In this document: piece by piece, positions 1-9,264 of the stretch
How the letters are laid out: each line of letters opens with the position of its first letter
Numbering within the stretch: position 1 is the stretch's first letter
DNA from: Butyrivibrio fibrisolvens 16/4
GTDB taxonomy: Bacteria; Bacillota; Clostridia; Lachnospirales; Lachnospiraceae
Length of the DNA stretch: 64,000 nucleotides
Reading direction: 5' to 3'
Assembly (NCBI GenBank): GCA_000209815.1
Contig: FP929036.1
Location: 2,454,035-2,518,034 of the forward strand
Notes under the pieces: generated by a model
What the model was told of the DNA's origin: nothing
Database searches by the model: none
The model's input: the letters and a program-made list of their open reading frames with translations, nothing else
Position numbers and translations under genes: made by a program

Positions 1-409
1 TGAATCTATATGAAAATCTGATGCTAACAGCAAAGAAAAACTGGAATGCGATACCAAAAACATAGTAGGAAATAGGCATTCTATATATAAACACAGTAAC
101 TACTACTACATTTGTAATCAATGTAATAGCTGTAGCTATAACTAATTTCTTTAGCTCGTAGAAGCTGGCGAAGCGCCAAATGCTGCGGTACAAGCCAAGA
201 AAATAATATACTGCAATTGTAAATATGGTATATGGAATAATAATGAGATAATATTTTGAAAGATACGGCTCCTGAATGTGAGTAAACTGGCAGTCAAAAC
301 GAAGCCAGAGCGCCAAAAAATAAGACAGAGCGACTGTGAAGCAATCGTACGCTGTCAGAATGTAAGCAACCTTATGCCAATGTTTGATATTATTAAATAT
401 GTCCTTCAT
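1..409 (-). CDS. Polysaccharide biosynthesis protein, CapD/FlaA1-like (N-terminal part)
   Basis: The reading frame begins at an ATG at 409 and runs off the left edge, so about 136 residues are visible. They form the hydrophobic N-terminal membrane domain: a segment around residues 15-33 (ALSYFLALWLRFD), then further helices with FLGLYRSIWRFAS and a Val-rich segment. The LWLRFD and LYRSIWRFAS signatures are typical of membrane-anchored CapD/FlaA1 nucleotide-sugar 4,6-dehydratases, whose Rossmann domain would lie outside the window. Such enzymes make UDP-linked deoxy-amino sugars for capsule or O-glycans, which fits the sugar-transferase remnant and polysaccharide genes nearby. Family assignment is good; substrate is unknown. 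Confidence 0.75.
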   Translation of the reverse strand, partial: MKDIFNNIKHWHKVAYILTAYDCFTVALSYFLALWLRFDCQFTHIQEPYLSKYYLIIIPYTIFTIAVYYFLGLYRSIWRFASFYELKKLVIATAITLITNVVVVTVFIYRMPISYYVFGIAFQFFFAVSIRFSYRF

Positions 410-460
410 ATAAAATGGTATCCTCTAGTGTTTATATTCACCGGATATTTTAACATAAAA

Positions 461-491
461 TAAAAAAAGGGCGAGATTTATATACTCGCCC
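461..491 (-). terminator. Rho-independent terminator after sodA
   Basis: On the minus strand GGGCGAG and CTCGCCC form a 7-bp perfect stem around a 9-base loop, followed by a run of T residues (the A run at 462-468 on the plus strand). It sits 10 bases beyond the superoxide dismutase stop codon. Confidence 0.9.
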
Positions 492-501
492 TGGATTGAT
501 T

Positions 502-1116
502 TTAAATTAATGATTCATATCTTGCCTCTACCTTTTTCCAATCAAGTATCTCCCAGAATGCTTTTATGTAGTCAGGGCGAAGATTCTTGTACTTAAGATA
601 ATAAGCATGTTCCCAAACATCAAGAGCAATGAGTGGAATCTGGCCTGTGCCCTCAGAAATAGGATTGTCTTGATTCAATGTCTTTGACACATATAGCTTT
701 CCAGATTTGTCTGTTGATAACCAAGCCCATCCAGAACCAAACTGCGCTGCTGCAAGAGCTGATATCTCGTCCTTGCAAGCATCCAAGCTGCCAAACTTCT
801 CATTAATCGCTGCAAGAAACTTTCCTGTAGGAGCCTTTGCTGGATTTGGAGAGAACATTTCAAAATATAGGTTGTGATTGTAGTAGCCACCGCCCTGATT
901 CTTTAAGCCCTGACGTAATGTTGCATCAGAAACTGAATCCAGGCTTCCGAGGATTTCTTCAGCACTCTTTCCAGTAAGGCCAGCTTTTTCTACCAAGTCG
1001 TTGAAATTCTTAGTGTATGTGGCGTGGTGTTTACCGTGATGAGTCTCTATTGTAGTCTGATCAATATATGGCTCTAAACCGTTTGTTGCGTAATCCAATT
1101 TAACCTGTTCAAACAT
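502..1116 (-). CDS. sodA: Fe/Mn superoxide dismutase
   Basis: The product (204 residues, full family length) converts superoxide to peroxide and oxygen in the cytoplasm. The metal ligands are visible in their usual contexts: His in ETHHGKHH near residue 26, His in GGGYYNHNLYF near 80, and Asp and His in ALDVWEHAYYLKYKN near 165-169. FGSGWAWL is the classic mid-protein signature. The start is supported by AAGGAGGG 8 bases upstream, and the gene has its own promoter and terminator, so it is monocistronic. The sequence does not decide between Fe and Mn as cofactor. Confidence 0.97.
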   Translation of the reverse strand: MFEQVKLDYATNGLEPYIDQTTIETHHGKHHATYTKNFNDLVEKAGLTGKSAEEILGSLDSVSDATLRQGLKNQGGGYYNHNLYFEMFSPNPAKAPTGKFLAAINEKFGSLDACKDEISALAAAQFGSGWAWLSTDKSGKLYVSKTLNQDNPISEGTGQIPLIALDVWEHAYYLKYKNLRPDYIKAFWEILDWKKVEARYESLI

Positions 1117-1164
1117 TGTAAAACCCTCCTTTTTAAGTTGAATATAATCAACATCTTTATGCTG

Positions 1165-1193
1165 ATTGTAGCATTAGTGCTTGAGGTATACAA
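1165..1193 (-). promoter_or_regulatory. Promoter of sodA
   Basis: Minus strand: TTGTAT (1188-1193), a 17-base spacer, then TACAAT (1165-1170), about 50 bases upstream of the sodA start. This is a near-consensus housekeeping promoter. A small inverted repeat GTTGA-N6-TCAAC lies just downstream and could be an operator, but that is weak. Confidence 0.65.
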
Positions 1194-1202
1194 TATGATC
1201 TT

Positions 1203-1693
1203 TTAATGTTCCCCAGGCAATGGTCTATGCTTTCCCGTCAGCTCCTCTACATCAATTCTCATTACAGTCACGATAGATGTCATTTTCTCGTCAAAGGTGA
1301 AGTCATTTTTCCTGTCTGAGTTTTCATAATAGCTCGTAGTCCTAAGTCCTTCTCGACAGGATCATCAACAAATGTAATCTTACCTGTGCCCATCAGGCAT
1401 TCGTAGCTCATCCCATACTGGCAAGCCATTTTGCCTTCAAAAGATTCTGCATATAGCTCCATTGTAAAGCAACACTCTGGATTCTTCTTTATGATGTCCA
1501 GCTTTCTTCCTGTGTGCCCACTATGAAGGTAAAGGATATAATGGCCATCAGCATCATCTCTAGCCACACCATAGTTCATGGGTACCACATATGGCTTTCC
1601 ATCATCCACTAGGCCGAGGTGAAGATATAGGCAATTATTCAATATCTGATCCAGTTTATTTTTGTCTGTTATTTCTCGTTCTCTTCGAGTCAT
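1203..1693 (-). CDS. NimA-like pyridoxamine 5'-phosphate oxidase family protein (frameshifted)
   Basis: This small flavin-binding split-barrel protein belongs to the PPOX/NimA group, which includes nitroimidazole reductases. Recognisable parts are the start MTRREREI, LHLGLVDDGKPYVVPMNYG and LYLHSGHTGRKLDIIKKNP. The uninterrupted frame stops at 1280. Adding one base to the five-base T run at 1306-1310 restores the expected C-terminus, which contains FDEKMTSIVTVMRIDVEEL and ends at 1203, giving about 163 residues. The break is either a real mutation or, more likely given the rest of the window, a missed homopolymer base. The substrate cannot be named from sequence. Confidence 0.8.
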
Positions 1694-1710
1694 CAGTTCC
1701 TCCTGACAAT

Positions 1711-1836
1711 CTAGCTCTTCAATTCCGGTGCCTTCCAGCTACTAACAACCCTCTCCGGAGTCCCCATAAACTCCTCCATAGTTGCAGAAGTCTCAGAGCT
1801 GATACCTTCCTTCTTCACTACCGACTTCACCGTATC
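1711..1836 (-). pseudogene. 3' remnant of an undecaprenyl-phosphate sugar transferase
   Basis: In the frame ending with TAG at 1711, the sequence encodes a tail containing EGISSETSATMEEFMGTP. It closely matches the C-terminus of the intact sugar transferase at 23687-24340, sharing the same ISSETSATMEEFMGTP block. Everything upstream of the homology is missing; it is joined instead to a 35-codon ORF (1793-1897, starting MLLTNRLKGYTKDELYALA) in a different frame. The remnant and the intact gene are in the same orientation and bracket about 22 kb of accessory genes. Confidence 0.8.
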
Positions 1837-1899
1837 TTTCCGCCAAAGCATATAATTCATCTTTTGTGTAACCTTTAAGTCTGTTTGTAAGTAACATTA

Positions 1900-2879
1900 T
1901 TATTCTCCCAAATAATCATGTTTATATTCCAGCTTCCAAGGAAATATTTTACATATTTTTTCAATACTTCCCTTTGTAGTGTAATACCCATTGAGCTTTT
2001 TCTTGGAATACTGTCCTACATCATTTCTAGTTCTTTCACATAATTCACTAGTATAGTAGTCTTCCCAACTAATATACTTCTTGCTATCAGCATATTTCCA
2101 AGTTTCTTCCAGTATTTCTTTAGGAACCTCTACCAAACCCGATTTTAGAATTAAATACTCAAATGACTCCGGTGCATACAGAGAAATAGATTTTGGTGAT
2201 GTATTTATAAGTTCCATACAAGCTTGCATTTCCGGTCCAAAAGCAGCTCCGTCCACTATAGCAAGAATTTTAGTTTCTTTCGCTCCTAAAATCTTTGTCT
2301 GAACCTTACTTTTTCCACCCGCAGAATCGCATTTATCTGGATACAACTCGCAGAAAAAATCATAGCCAGAATTAGAATCCTCTGTAATTACTATATTCGG
2401 ATTCTCTGGATTCCCAAAATGGTTTCCATAAAGCTGGTACATCTCATTATATATTTTAGTAGCATTTCTATATTTACCCGCAGCATCACCTTCTCGCAGG
2501 CCATATATTTCTTCAATGCTATATGGCAACTGAGGCAAACGCTCCCTAGAAATAATCACGAAATAATGATCCGCTGATTTTACCGCCTTTGCGAACTCTT
2601 CGGTAGCTAGGAATCCATTACCCTCATCTATAAAAATATTCGTTCTTTATACGACTCCACAAATAACCTCCAATTTTCCTCAGTCAAAACGCTGCAAGTT
2701 TTTTCACTTATCAACGTTATACCTGATGATTCTGGATTTGCATTATAAGCACTTAGTAGTCTAATGAATTCTGACTTTCCCGATGCACTATCGCCCCTCA
2801 AAACCGTAATATTTCTTTTGATATTTAAATGATAATGGACTTTATTGTTATATAGTTCTATATCATATCTTCCAACCAT
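1900..2879 (-). CDS. P-loop ATPase with a TOPRIM-like C-terminal half (frameshifted)
   Basis: Two frames (2879 to about 2636, then to 1900) join if the five-base A run at 2632-2636 gains one base, giving about 326 residues. A Walker A motif (LRGDSASGKSEF, residues 28-39) is followed by a Walker B-like IFFIDEGN that forms exactly at the repaired junction. Further on come VITEDSNSGYDFF, AGGKSKV and AIVDGAAFG, whose acidic and GGK features resemble the TOPRIM half of OLD nucleases. The gene follows a DUF4869 gene by 29 bases and has a GTGGAGG ribosome site. No precise family name is certain; a nucleotide-dependent sensor or nuclease is an inference. Confidence 0.6.
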
Positions 2880-2908
2880 TTAGATAGACCTCCACAGGCA
2901 AAAATTTC

Positions 2909-3360
2909 TTAGTTCAATAACCCTTCCTTGATTACTTTCTCCACCAATTCAAATGGAGTATGTACAACGTCTCCTGTATTCGCAATCTTAATATCAAATG
3001 ATTCATCTGGGAAGTGCATAATATGTCCCATTCGTACAAATATGTCTTTATCCCTACCAATCTTTAACAACCACTTTGCGCAATTATCACCGCAAGCAGA
3101 TACATTGAAAATATGCTCATCATCAAAAGCTATTTGTATTAGCGTTTTTGCTCCGCCTGATATTCTAGTAACAGGAATTGAACCTAGCACAGGACTAACA
3201 ACCAGATTAGGTCCTTCCAAATCAGACTTGTCCACATCTTTGACTATCTCTTTAGCTAGATCCGATTCTAGCCACTTGTCTTCATATGTATTATCAAAAT
3301 ACATATCAGGATTACTTATGTAATTAGCTTCTTTATAATCTCCAAAAATATGTTTAACAT
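2909..3360 (-). CDS. DUF4869 protein (frameshifted near the start)
   Basis: The visible frame starts at 3304, but adding one base to the A run at 3344-3348 extends it to an ATG at 3360 and gives the N-terminus MLNIFFGDYKEANYI. The result is about 150 residues, the normal size for this family. It has no catalytic signature I can name; VVSPVLGSIPVTRISGGAKTL is its most distinctive stretch. It is directly followed by the P-loop ATPase, suggesting a two-gene unit. The family is found mainly in gut and rumen Clostridia (my recollection). Function unknown. Confidence 0.65.
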
Positions 3361-3386
3361 GAGCATTCTACCTTTTCTAATGCATT

Positions 3387-3648
3387 CTAATTATTCACCC
3401 ATATAATATCTGTAGCTTCAAACAATCTATCCTTAAATTCTATTATACTCTTATTTCTTAAGTCATAGTCATAAATAGATGCCACAATCATCTGATGCTC
3501 TGGGAAATCTCTTTGAATTATTTGCAACATCTTTTGCTTCACTAGTAATTCCAGCTGGCATAAGTAATGTGGTCCACATAGCGCCAGTGTGATTCTGGCA
3601 TCATTTCCAACTGTATCGCGCGCCCTACTTTATCCACATTAGAAACCA
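3387..3648 (-). CDS. Small unknown protein or gene fragment (frameshifted)
   Basis: A coding-like stretch of about 88 residues appears if a GGG near 3618-3622 is read as GGGG. The product then contains MVSNVDKVGARDTVGND, ITLALCGPHYLCQLELLV and DRLFEATDIIWVNN before a TAG at 3387. It lies between DUF3307 and DUF4869 in the same orientation with short gaps, so it could be a small operon gene or the tail of a larger lost gene. I do not recognise the family. Confidence 0.35.
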
Positions 3649-3663
3649 TTGTTCCATTATTCT

Positions 3664-4420
3664 CTATTTATATTTATTACATATAAATAGACAACAAAAT
3701 GCAATAAATGCACTCATAAGTGTTCCAACCAGATATTTCTCCGCAAACTCCTGTAACTCCAGCTGCTTATAACGAGCCAAACTTTTAGCAGTTAATACAA
3801 ATCCTATAGCTCCATACTGGCCTAATAATCCTAGGACTAAAATTATTTCTCTTTCAAGCACACCTATCCAATACCCAACCCTAACATTTTCCTGATGCTC
3901 TTGACCATCATTTGTTTCCTCTTTTTTCCCTGCTACCTTTTCACTTTCTTCATCCTTTTTCTTTAGAAATAATGATTCAAAAATTACTGAAATAAATATA
4001 GCGGCAGGCTTCCAACAAACAAGAATCGCTGCCATTGCGATTAATTCTTTCTTCTCTAAGTAATTATAAATCAGTGAATTTGTATTATCGATATCAATAT
4101 GCAAAACGCTTAACAATATCACTAATATTGCAATATGTACTACCTGGTCTAGAAGAAATATAATCCCCACATAATGACCACGCTTATCAAAATCATTTTT
4201 CATTTTATCAATGACAAAATGTGTCAAGAACAGCAAGAGTGAAAATAAAAATACTTTTTAATACTGCTATCCCCAACAATCACTGCCCCCGTTATTACAG
4301 GTATACAATATAACAAACAATGTAATGCCAGGAACTTCAAGGATTCTTTTTCTTGATTGCTATTAAATTAGTCTGTAAATAAAAATCTCCAATAATATGT
4401 CCTAATATTATTAATTCCAT
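3664..4420 (-). CDS. DUF3307 integral membrane protein (two frameshifts)
   Basis: Reading from an ATG at 4420 gives MELIILGHIIGDFYLQTN, the hallmark DUF3307 start. Two repairs, at the T runs 4347-4351 and 4255-4259, join this to the long frame ending at 3664, for about 250 residues. There are several hydrophobic helices, a charged cytoplasmic loop rich in Lys and Glu (around LKKKDEESEKVAGKKEE), and more helices at the C-terminus. The start lies 2 bases after the SatD stop, so the two genes are co-translated. DUF3307 is commonly paired with SatD; its biochemical role is not established. I infer a membrane partner or effector. Confidence 0.75.
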
Positions 4421-4422
4421 TT

Positions 4423-5289
4423 TTATATGTACCTTTCTCTTATATAATTTATAGCAACATAATCAAGTTCTCTAATTTTTAGAACATTTCCTCTCTTCAT
4501 TACTACAGCTGCATTCTGTCTCGAGCTTTGCAATATTTCAGCTATTATAGTCGATTGAGTATTCTTTGAAATTATGTATTCACTTTCCATCATATCATAT
4601 CCTACAAATATCGGTTTTATATACTTTGTCATATCCAACTCTAGACTACCAATTTCAAATTTTGATTTAACAGTTCTAACATCTGCAGTAGAAGTATTTT
4701 GCCGACTTTTTAGTGCTTCCGCTTTTATTGTAATCAAGTCATCTACACCTGAAATAAAATCAGAAGATACTCTATCATACATCGTAAATGGAAATATTAA
4801 TTCATTTAATAATTGCACATAATTTTGCATCGGCATTTGCTGCCGCTTTAGCTGTAATGACGCATTTATCAAATGATTAGCTAAAAAGTCATCTTCTCCA
4901 GAATATATATTTATATTACTTAACTGAGAATTATATACACCTTCTATTGCCTGTCTAGCGTTATGATATGCTGGACCATCCTGTTGAGTAGATAATCCAT
5001 TTTCTATTTTGATTGTCCACTCGCCAACGCCTATACCTGCTCTTAATTTCACAGGATATATTAATATTTCCAACAATCTATAATACATATATGCAGAAGC
5101 AACATCTACAAATAGCCCCTGAAGTGAATCTCCTGCGCTAAAAGTCACCTTAAATTCCTGGGATTCGCAGAACATTCCATTTAATATTTCCACATAATCC
5201 ATTAGAATTTTTTGTATACTCGTTCTATCAATTACTCCATATTTCCTTGACTTTTCAATATCTATTATTAGAGATGCATACTTTATCAT
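4423..5289 (-). CDS. satD: SatD-family protein: nucleotide-cyclase-like domain plus C-terminal HTH
   Basis: The 288-residue product carries two motifs in the order seen in class III nucleotidyl cyclases: SAGDSLQG (residues 51-58) and LRAGIGVGEW (82-91). The C-terminus (about 238-285) has a helix-turn-helix with STIIAEILQSSRQNAAVVMKR. SatD is a named family from the Streptococcus acid-tolerance locus, but its activity is unproven. The gene is first in an operon with the DUF3307 membrane protein and is preceded by a clear promoter overlapped by palindromic repeats, which suggests self-regulation through the HTH. Cyclase activity here is inference from fold-level motifs only; the metal-binding Asp set is incomplete by eye. 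Confidence 0.75.
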   Translation of the reverse strand: MIKYASLIIDIEKSRKYGVIDRTSIQKILMDYVEILNGMFCESQEFKVTFSAGDSLQGLFVDVASAYMYYRLLEILIYPVKLRAGIGVGEWTIKIENGLSTQQDGPAYHNARQAIEGVYNSQLSNINIYSGEDDFLANHLINASLQLKRQQMPMQNYVQLLNELIFPFTMYDRVSSDFISGVDDLITIKAEALKSRQNTSTADVRTVKSKFEIGSLELDMTKYIKPIFVGYDMMESEYIISKNTQSTIIAEILQSSRQNAAVVMKRGNVLKIRELDYVAINYIRERYI

Positions 5290-5314
5290 TCCCTACCACT
5301 CTCCTTATGCATTT

Positions 5315-5387
5315 ATCATATTACAACTGCGGCTTTAGTGCAATCATATTCGGTTGCGTTTATAAATTGCAATCAAATATGGTTGCG
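5315..5387 (-). promoter_or_regulatory. satD promoter with paired palindromic operators
   Basis: Minus strand: TTGCAC (5338-5343), 17-base spacer, TATGAT (5315-5320). Two 19-bp imperfect palindromes of the form GCAATCA-N4-GGTTGCG occur at 5340-5358 and 5369-5387, 29 bp apart, and the first overlaps the -35 element. A weaker third copy starts near 5398. This arrangement is typical of a repressor that blocks the -35 box; the SatD HTH is the obvious candidate ligand. Confidence 0.7.
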
Positions 5388-5402
5388 TGTCTTTAGTGCA
5401 AA

Positions 5403-5431
5403 CAAAAACAGTTGTCAAAGTGACAACTGTT
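5403..5431 (-). terminator. Terminator of the OLD-led operon
   Basis: An 11-bp perfect inverted repeat (AACAGTTGTCA / TGACAACTGTT, 5407-5417 and 5421-5431) with a 3-base loop is followed on the minus strand by a short T run. It separates the 5455-9181 operon from the satD promoter. Confidence 0.75.
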
Positions 5432-5454
5432 AAAATAATCATTAAATATCTTTT

Positions 5455-6876
5455 TCACATCATCTCCCTTAAAATATTACTTGCCACGTTATTTCCTGTC
5501 CTACCATCACTAGGAGTTTTTGCGATAGTAGTCATATACCTAGAGTCATCATGATAGGTAAGCTTTATGTGTTTTCCCTCTTCTTTAAGATTAAAACCCA
5601 TCCCTTCTAACTCACTCTTCATGTTACTACTTACAGATTTATAACCTTTAAAAATTTCTTTAACTTTACGACGACGTTTTTCAAGCTCCCCTACTCGTTC
5701 ATTTGTACTAAGAATATCCTTAATTATGTGGGCTTTTCGAGTTTTAGGATCTATCTTTTCTTGAACTTCTTCTAGAGAATCTAATACCATCTCACTAATC
5801 TCACCATCAAAAAAATCTATTTCATTTCCTTGAAATAATATTGCTTTATCTTTTTTGTTGTCACTTTAGCTGAAAGCCTAGCATTCTCCTCCTCAAGTAC
5901 AAGATTTCTATTAGTCAGTTCTTTTATCCTATCTTGTAATTCATCTATTTCTTGTCCAAACACGCTATAAACAGATTTAACCTCATTCTGAGCTGCTTGC
6001 TTATCATTTATGGCATTATTGCACTTTTCATTTGTTCTATCCAAAATATCATTTAAAATGCTACTCCTAACACCTTGCCAAGTAAGAATTAAATCAAGGT
6101 TCTGCAAATTACTATATTGCATTACATAATCGACTATCTTTTCCATCAATTTTTCAGGACGATTTCCTTCTATATATCTACACCTTTTATGTCCCATCTT
6201 TTGACTTGGATAATACACTCCAATTGTTCCATTAATCTCATTTTGATTATTGCATTTTTTACTCAGTAAGTGGTTTATTGAAGCATCTTCTTGCACAAAA
6301 ACATGTGCAATCCCTTTTAAAAGATACGATAGTCTATTCACATCGATGGGTATTCTATTTTGCTTCGTTCGTGATACGTAAATCACTGGCAAATCATACT
6401 TAGTTCTACCACACACCATATCTACAAGAAGATTACTATTCTTCTTTTCTATCTTATGTGGATTGAATGAGACGCTTAAATCGTTATCATTTGCCACGTA
6501 GCCATTTGAAATTAATAAAAAATAAATTGTGGCGTACTAAAATCCCCATTAGTTATCACTGCATCTTCTTTATAACTGCGATCTAAACGAATAGCCATCT
6601 TCATTTTCTTATAATCAAAAATATAATCTGTATCCCAAATGACTCCTTCCAATTCTGTTTTTCATACCTAACGGCTACTATACCGCACTTTTCATAATCA
6701 ACTATTTCTAACCATAATGAATCATTTCCATATCTTTCCTGTTGATTTCCATGCCAAGATAAATCTTTAATTACGTTTTCAGGGTGTGGACTATTCCGAT
6801 TCCATTCAATGACCAAATCAATAAAACTCTCTTTTGTTAAATTTCTAATATTTAAAACAGTTGAATATAATACCAT
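5455..6876 (-). CDS. Uncharacterised coiled-coil protein, third gene of the OLD-led operon (three frameshifts)
   Basis: Three frames join when one base is added at each of three A/T runs (6659-6663, 6517-6522, 5851-5856), giving about 475 residues. The N-terminal region has LSWHGNQQERYGNDS, where bases just before the first break are well ordered. The middle holds LPVIYVSRTKQNRIPID and IAHVFVQED. Residues about 300-350 are a coiled coil (QDRIKELTNRNLVLEEENAR). The C-terminus has HDDSRYMTTIAKTPSDGRTG, which resembles small RNA/DNA-binding folds. The start is an ATG at 6876 sharing bases with the upstream stop (TAATG), with GAGGGGGAG before it; a GTG at 6882 is the alternative. I cannot name the family; co-expression with an OLD nuclease suggests defence. 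Confidence 0.6.
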
Positions 6877-7414
6877 TACCACTCCCCCTCACAAGTTATA
6901 TAATTGTTTTTTCTATATTTTAATGTCCCATTTTTATCAGTTCCTTCAACGCATGAATGCATCTGCTTAGCCGACAAACTCATATATATCAGCCCTATTC
7001 TCATTAACAATTGTAATATATATCCATCATAGATGTTTATTTTTCCCACATCATTAATCAGTTCTTTTTAAGATATGAAAATATAGTACATAATGCATTA
7101 TTTATTACCTTTTCCTTCTTAATTTCCTGTGAATCATCAAATATGTATCGTACATTTCTTTTCTCGGATGTATTAAAACTCAACAATTCTCCCACATTTG
7201 GCACATCTAAGAGGTATGTAATATTAACCCCGCTATCTGATAAAGTATTTATCTTTATAATATATACAGCCCCATTTGATGAGAAAGGGTATGTGTTAAA
7301 AAGTCTCACCATCATATTTCACAGTAACTCCTGCATCCGACAAAAATTTAGCGTTTGGATCTTGAGCAATCACTTCGTCTATGTATTTTTCACCGAATCG
7401 TATAACTCTTTCAT
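6876..7414 (-). CDS. Uncharacterised protein, second gene of the OLD-led operon (frameshifted)
   Basis: An ATG at 7414 is preceded by AAGGAGGTGAT, almost a perfect match to the 16S anti-SD. Correcting T run 7386-7390 (add one), A run 7298-7302 (remove one) and T run 7065-7069 (add one) gives a continuous product of about 180 residues. It begins MKELYDSVKKYIDEVIAQDP and ends NNYITCEGEW, with the stop overlapping the next start. There are no recognisable catalytic motifs. Placement between an OLD nuclease and a coiled-coil protein, with translational coupling, says it is part of that system. Confidence 0.5.
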
Positions 7415-7485
7415 AATTATAATCACCTCCTTACTAGGAAAATTTCATTCATTTTTAATGTCTAGCTAGTATATTTTCAAATATT

Positions 7486-9181
7486 TTACATACAAACTCT
7501 GTCCATAAATTCTCTTATTTTTTATACACATCGTCCTCTAAATCCGGATAAGTCTCAAGTACGGTATTAGTCCAATCTGGACCGTGACCTCCGACCTGTT
7601 TAACGAAACTCTCTAGTTCTCCTTCTTGTACCATAAAAATCCCTACTTCTTCAAGCTTCTTATTTAGCTTATGATACGAAGATGATGCGTCTCCTGCAGG
7701 CAATGCTTGTATCCCACCTTTCTTTATAGCATCCCATTTTGATACTAATGATATAGCAGCCCTAATTTGCTTGATTTCTTTTTTGTTAGGTTTTTTTCGC
7801 TTGATGAATTACATATTTTTTCAATCAAGATTTTTAATTCATATTTATCAACATATTCTTTGGGACTATGTAGATTCGAAACAATTTTTTTGTAATCAAT
7901 TTTTATACTTTCCCAATCGATACTGTATGCCTCTGTAATCTCCCTAAAAACATTCTCTTCATTTAATACATCTATATCCACAATCAGACGAATATCAACA
8001 TCCAATGAATGCAAAGCATTTACGATTTTTGCCATTCTATGCTTCCCTCCACAATGAATAAAAAGGGTTTCTGAATATAGACCTCGGCAAAGCTTGTTAT
8101 AATTTTCTATTATAGAATACATCTTACAATCTGAGTCGCTCTCGCAAAGAACTACATTCTTATGAAACAAGCTAGCCATTATATTCGAATATTTTAGTAG
8201 AGGATCATTCCACACACTATTAAATGTTTCATTTTCCAAAATAGAAAACTTGTTAGCATTTCCATTTCTAGTTATTCTAATAATTTTCACTCTATCTGGA
8301 CATACTTGAGTCAATCCTTTAACTATCTCTTCGCTATGCGTAGAAATAAAAGCTTGCTGATATTCAGTCAATGTCGTCCCTATAATTTGGCCCATAATAT
8401 TAGCCTGTGGTGGATGCAAAAATGATTCTGGTTCATCTATCAAGAATGTACAATAATAATCTATCATAAGATAAAGTAATATACCTGTAAAACTTTTTAT
8501 ACCGTCGCCTTGTTCCTGAACTTGCATATATGTGTCTAATATTTCAGCATAGGCATTTTGACGTTCCTCTTCATCTTTGAAATCATTATTCAGCTTTACT
8601 GAATCGCCAATACATAATGGAATATTCGCTCCATTTAAAATATATGGAATTAATTCTTTTCCAAATGCACTTTTAAAACTTTGACTTAACCATTCCCTAT
8701 ACTCTCTATTAAATGCAACATAATGTATGGGATTAGTCTTTGTAGCTTTTCTGGTTATACAATTCGCAGGATTACTAATCGAAAGTCTATTAATAGTATC
8801 AAGATACGTTACAAAGAGAGCTCTAGCCGGTCCATAATACATATTATGAGCATAATTAGAAACACTATATCTAGCTAGTGAATATCCTATTCCAGAATAA
8901 TTTCTATTACCCCCCATTATCTACTATAGTTGATGTTTGTTCAAGAAAATCAATAATACTTCCATCATACTTCTCTATTTCTATGTCCTTTATAACAGTA
9001 GTTTTTTTATTTGTTTCACATAAAGCATAAATATCCTTCAACGATTGACTTTTTCCAGCATTATTAGGCCCCACGAAAATAACTATATCATTTTTCTAAT
9101 TTTAATTTCTGTTCCATCATTAAGTTTTATTTTAGAAATATAACCACCATATTTTTTATCACTTACATTACGGTCATCCAT
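7486..9181 (-). CDS. OLD-family ATPase with TOPRIM nuclease domain (four frameshifts)
   Basis: One product of about 565 residues appears when runs at 9091-9095, 8910-8915, 7779-7784 and 7518-7523 each gain a base. In order: N-terminal MDDRNVSDKKYGGYISKIKL, Walker A VGPNNAGKSQS, ABC signature QEQGDGIKSF, Walker B TFLIDEPESFLHPPQ, switch His in STHSEE, then the TOPRIM acidic residues in VVLCESDSD, CGGKHRM and VDIDVLNEEN, and the C-terminal GGHGPDWTN. This is the overcoming-lysogenization-defect (OLD) architecture, as in GajA of Gabija. No UvrD/GajB helicase follows; two unknown genes do, so it is not a canonical Gabija locus. Confidence 0.85.
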
Positions 9182-9223
9182 TATCCGTGCCCCCCCTAAA
9201 AATTATATTTCGAAATTAAGCAC

Positions 9224-9257
9224 AAAAAGCTAACCAGCATATGCTGATCAGCTTTTT
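9224..9257. terminator. Bidirectional terminator downstream of the SecB-like gene
   Basis: AAAAAGCT (9224-9231) pairs with AGCTTTTT (9250-9257) around an inner CAGCATATGCTG palindrome, giving A and T runs on both sides. It sits 8 bases after the minus-strand SecB-like stop. Confidence 0.85.
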
Positions 9258-9264
9258 CACTACT

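Noticed and set aside
7486-9181. Calling the OLD gene Gabija gajA.
   Set aside because: No UvrD-like gajB follows; the two downstream genes are unrelated to helicases.
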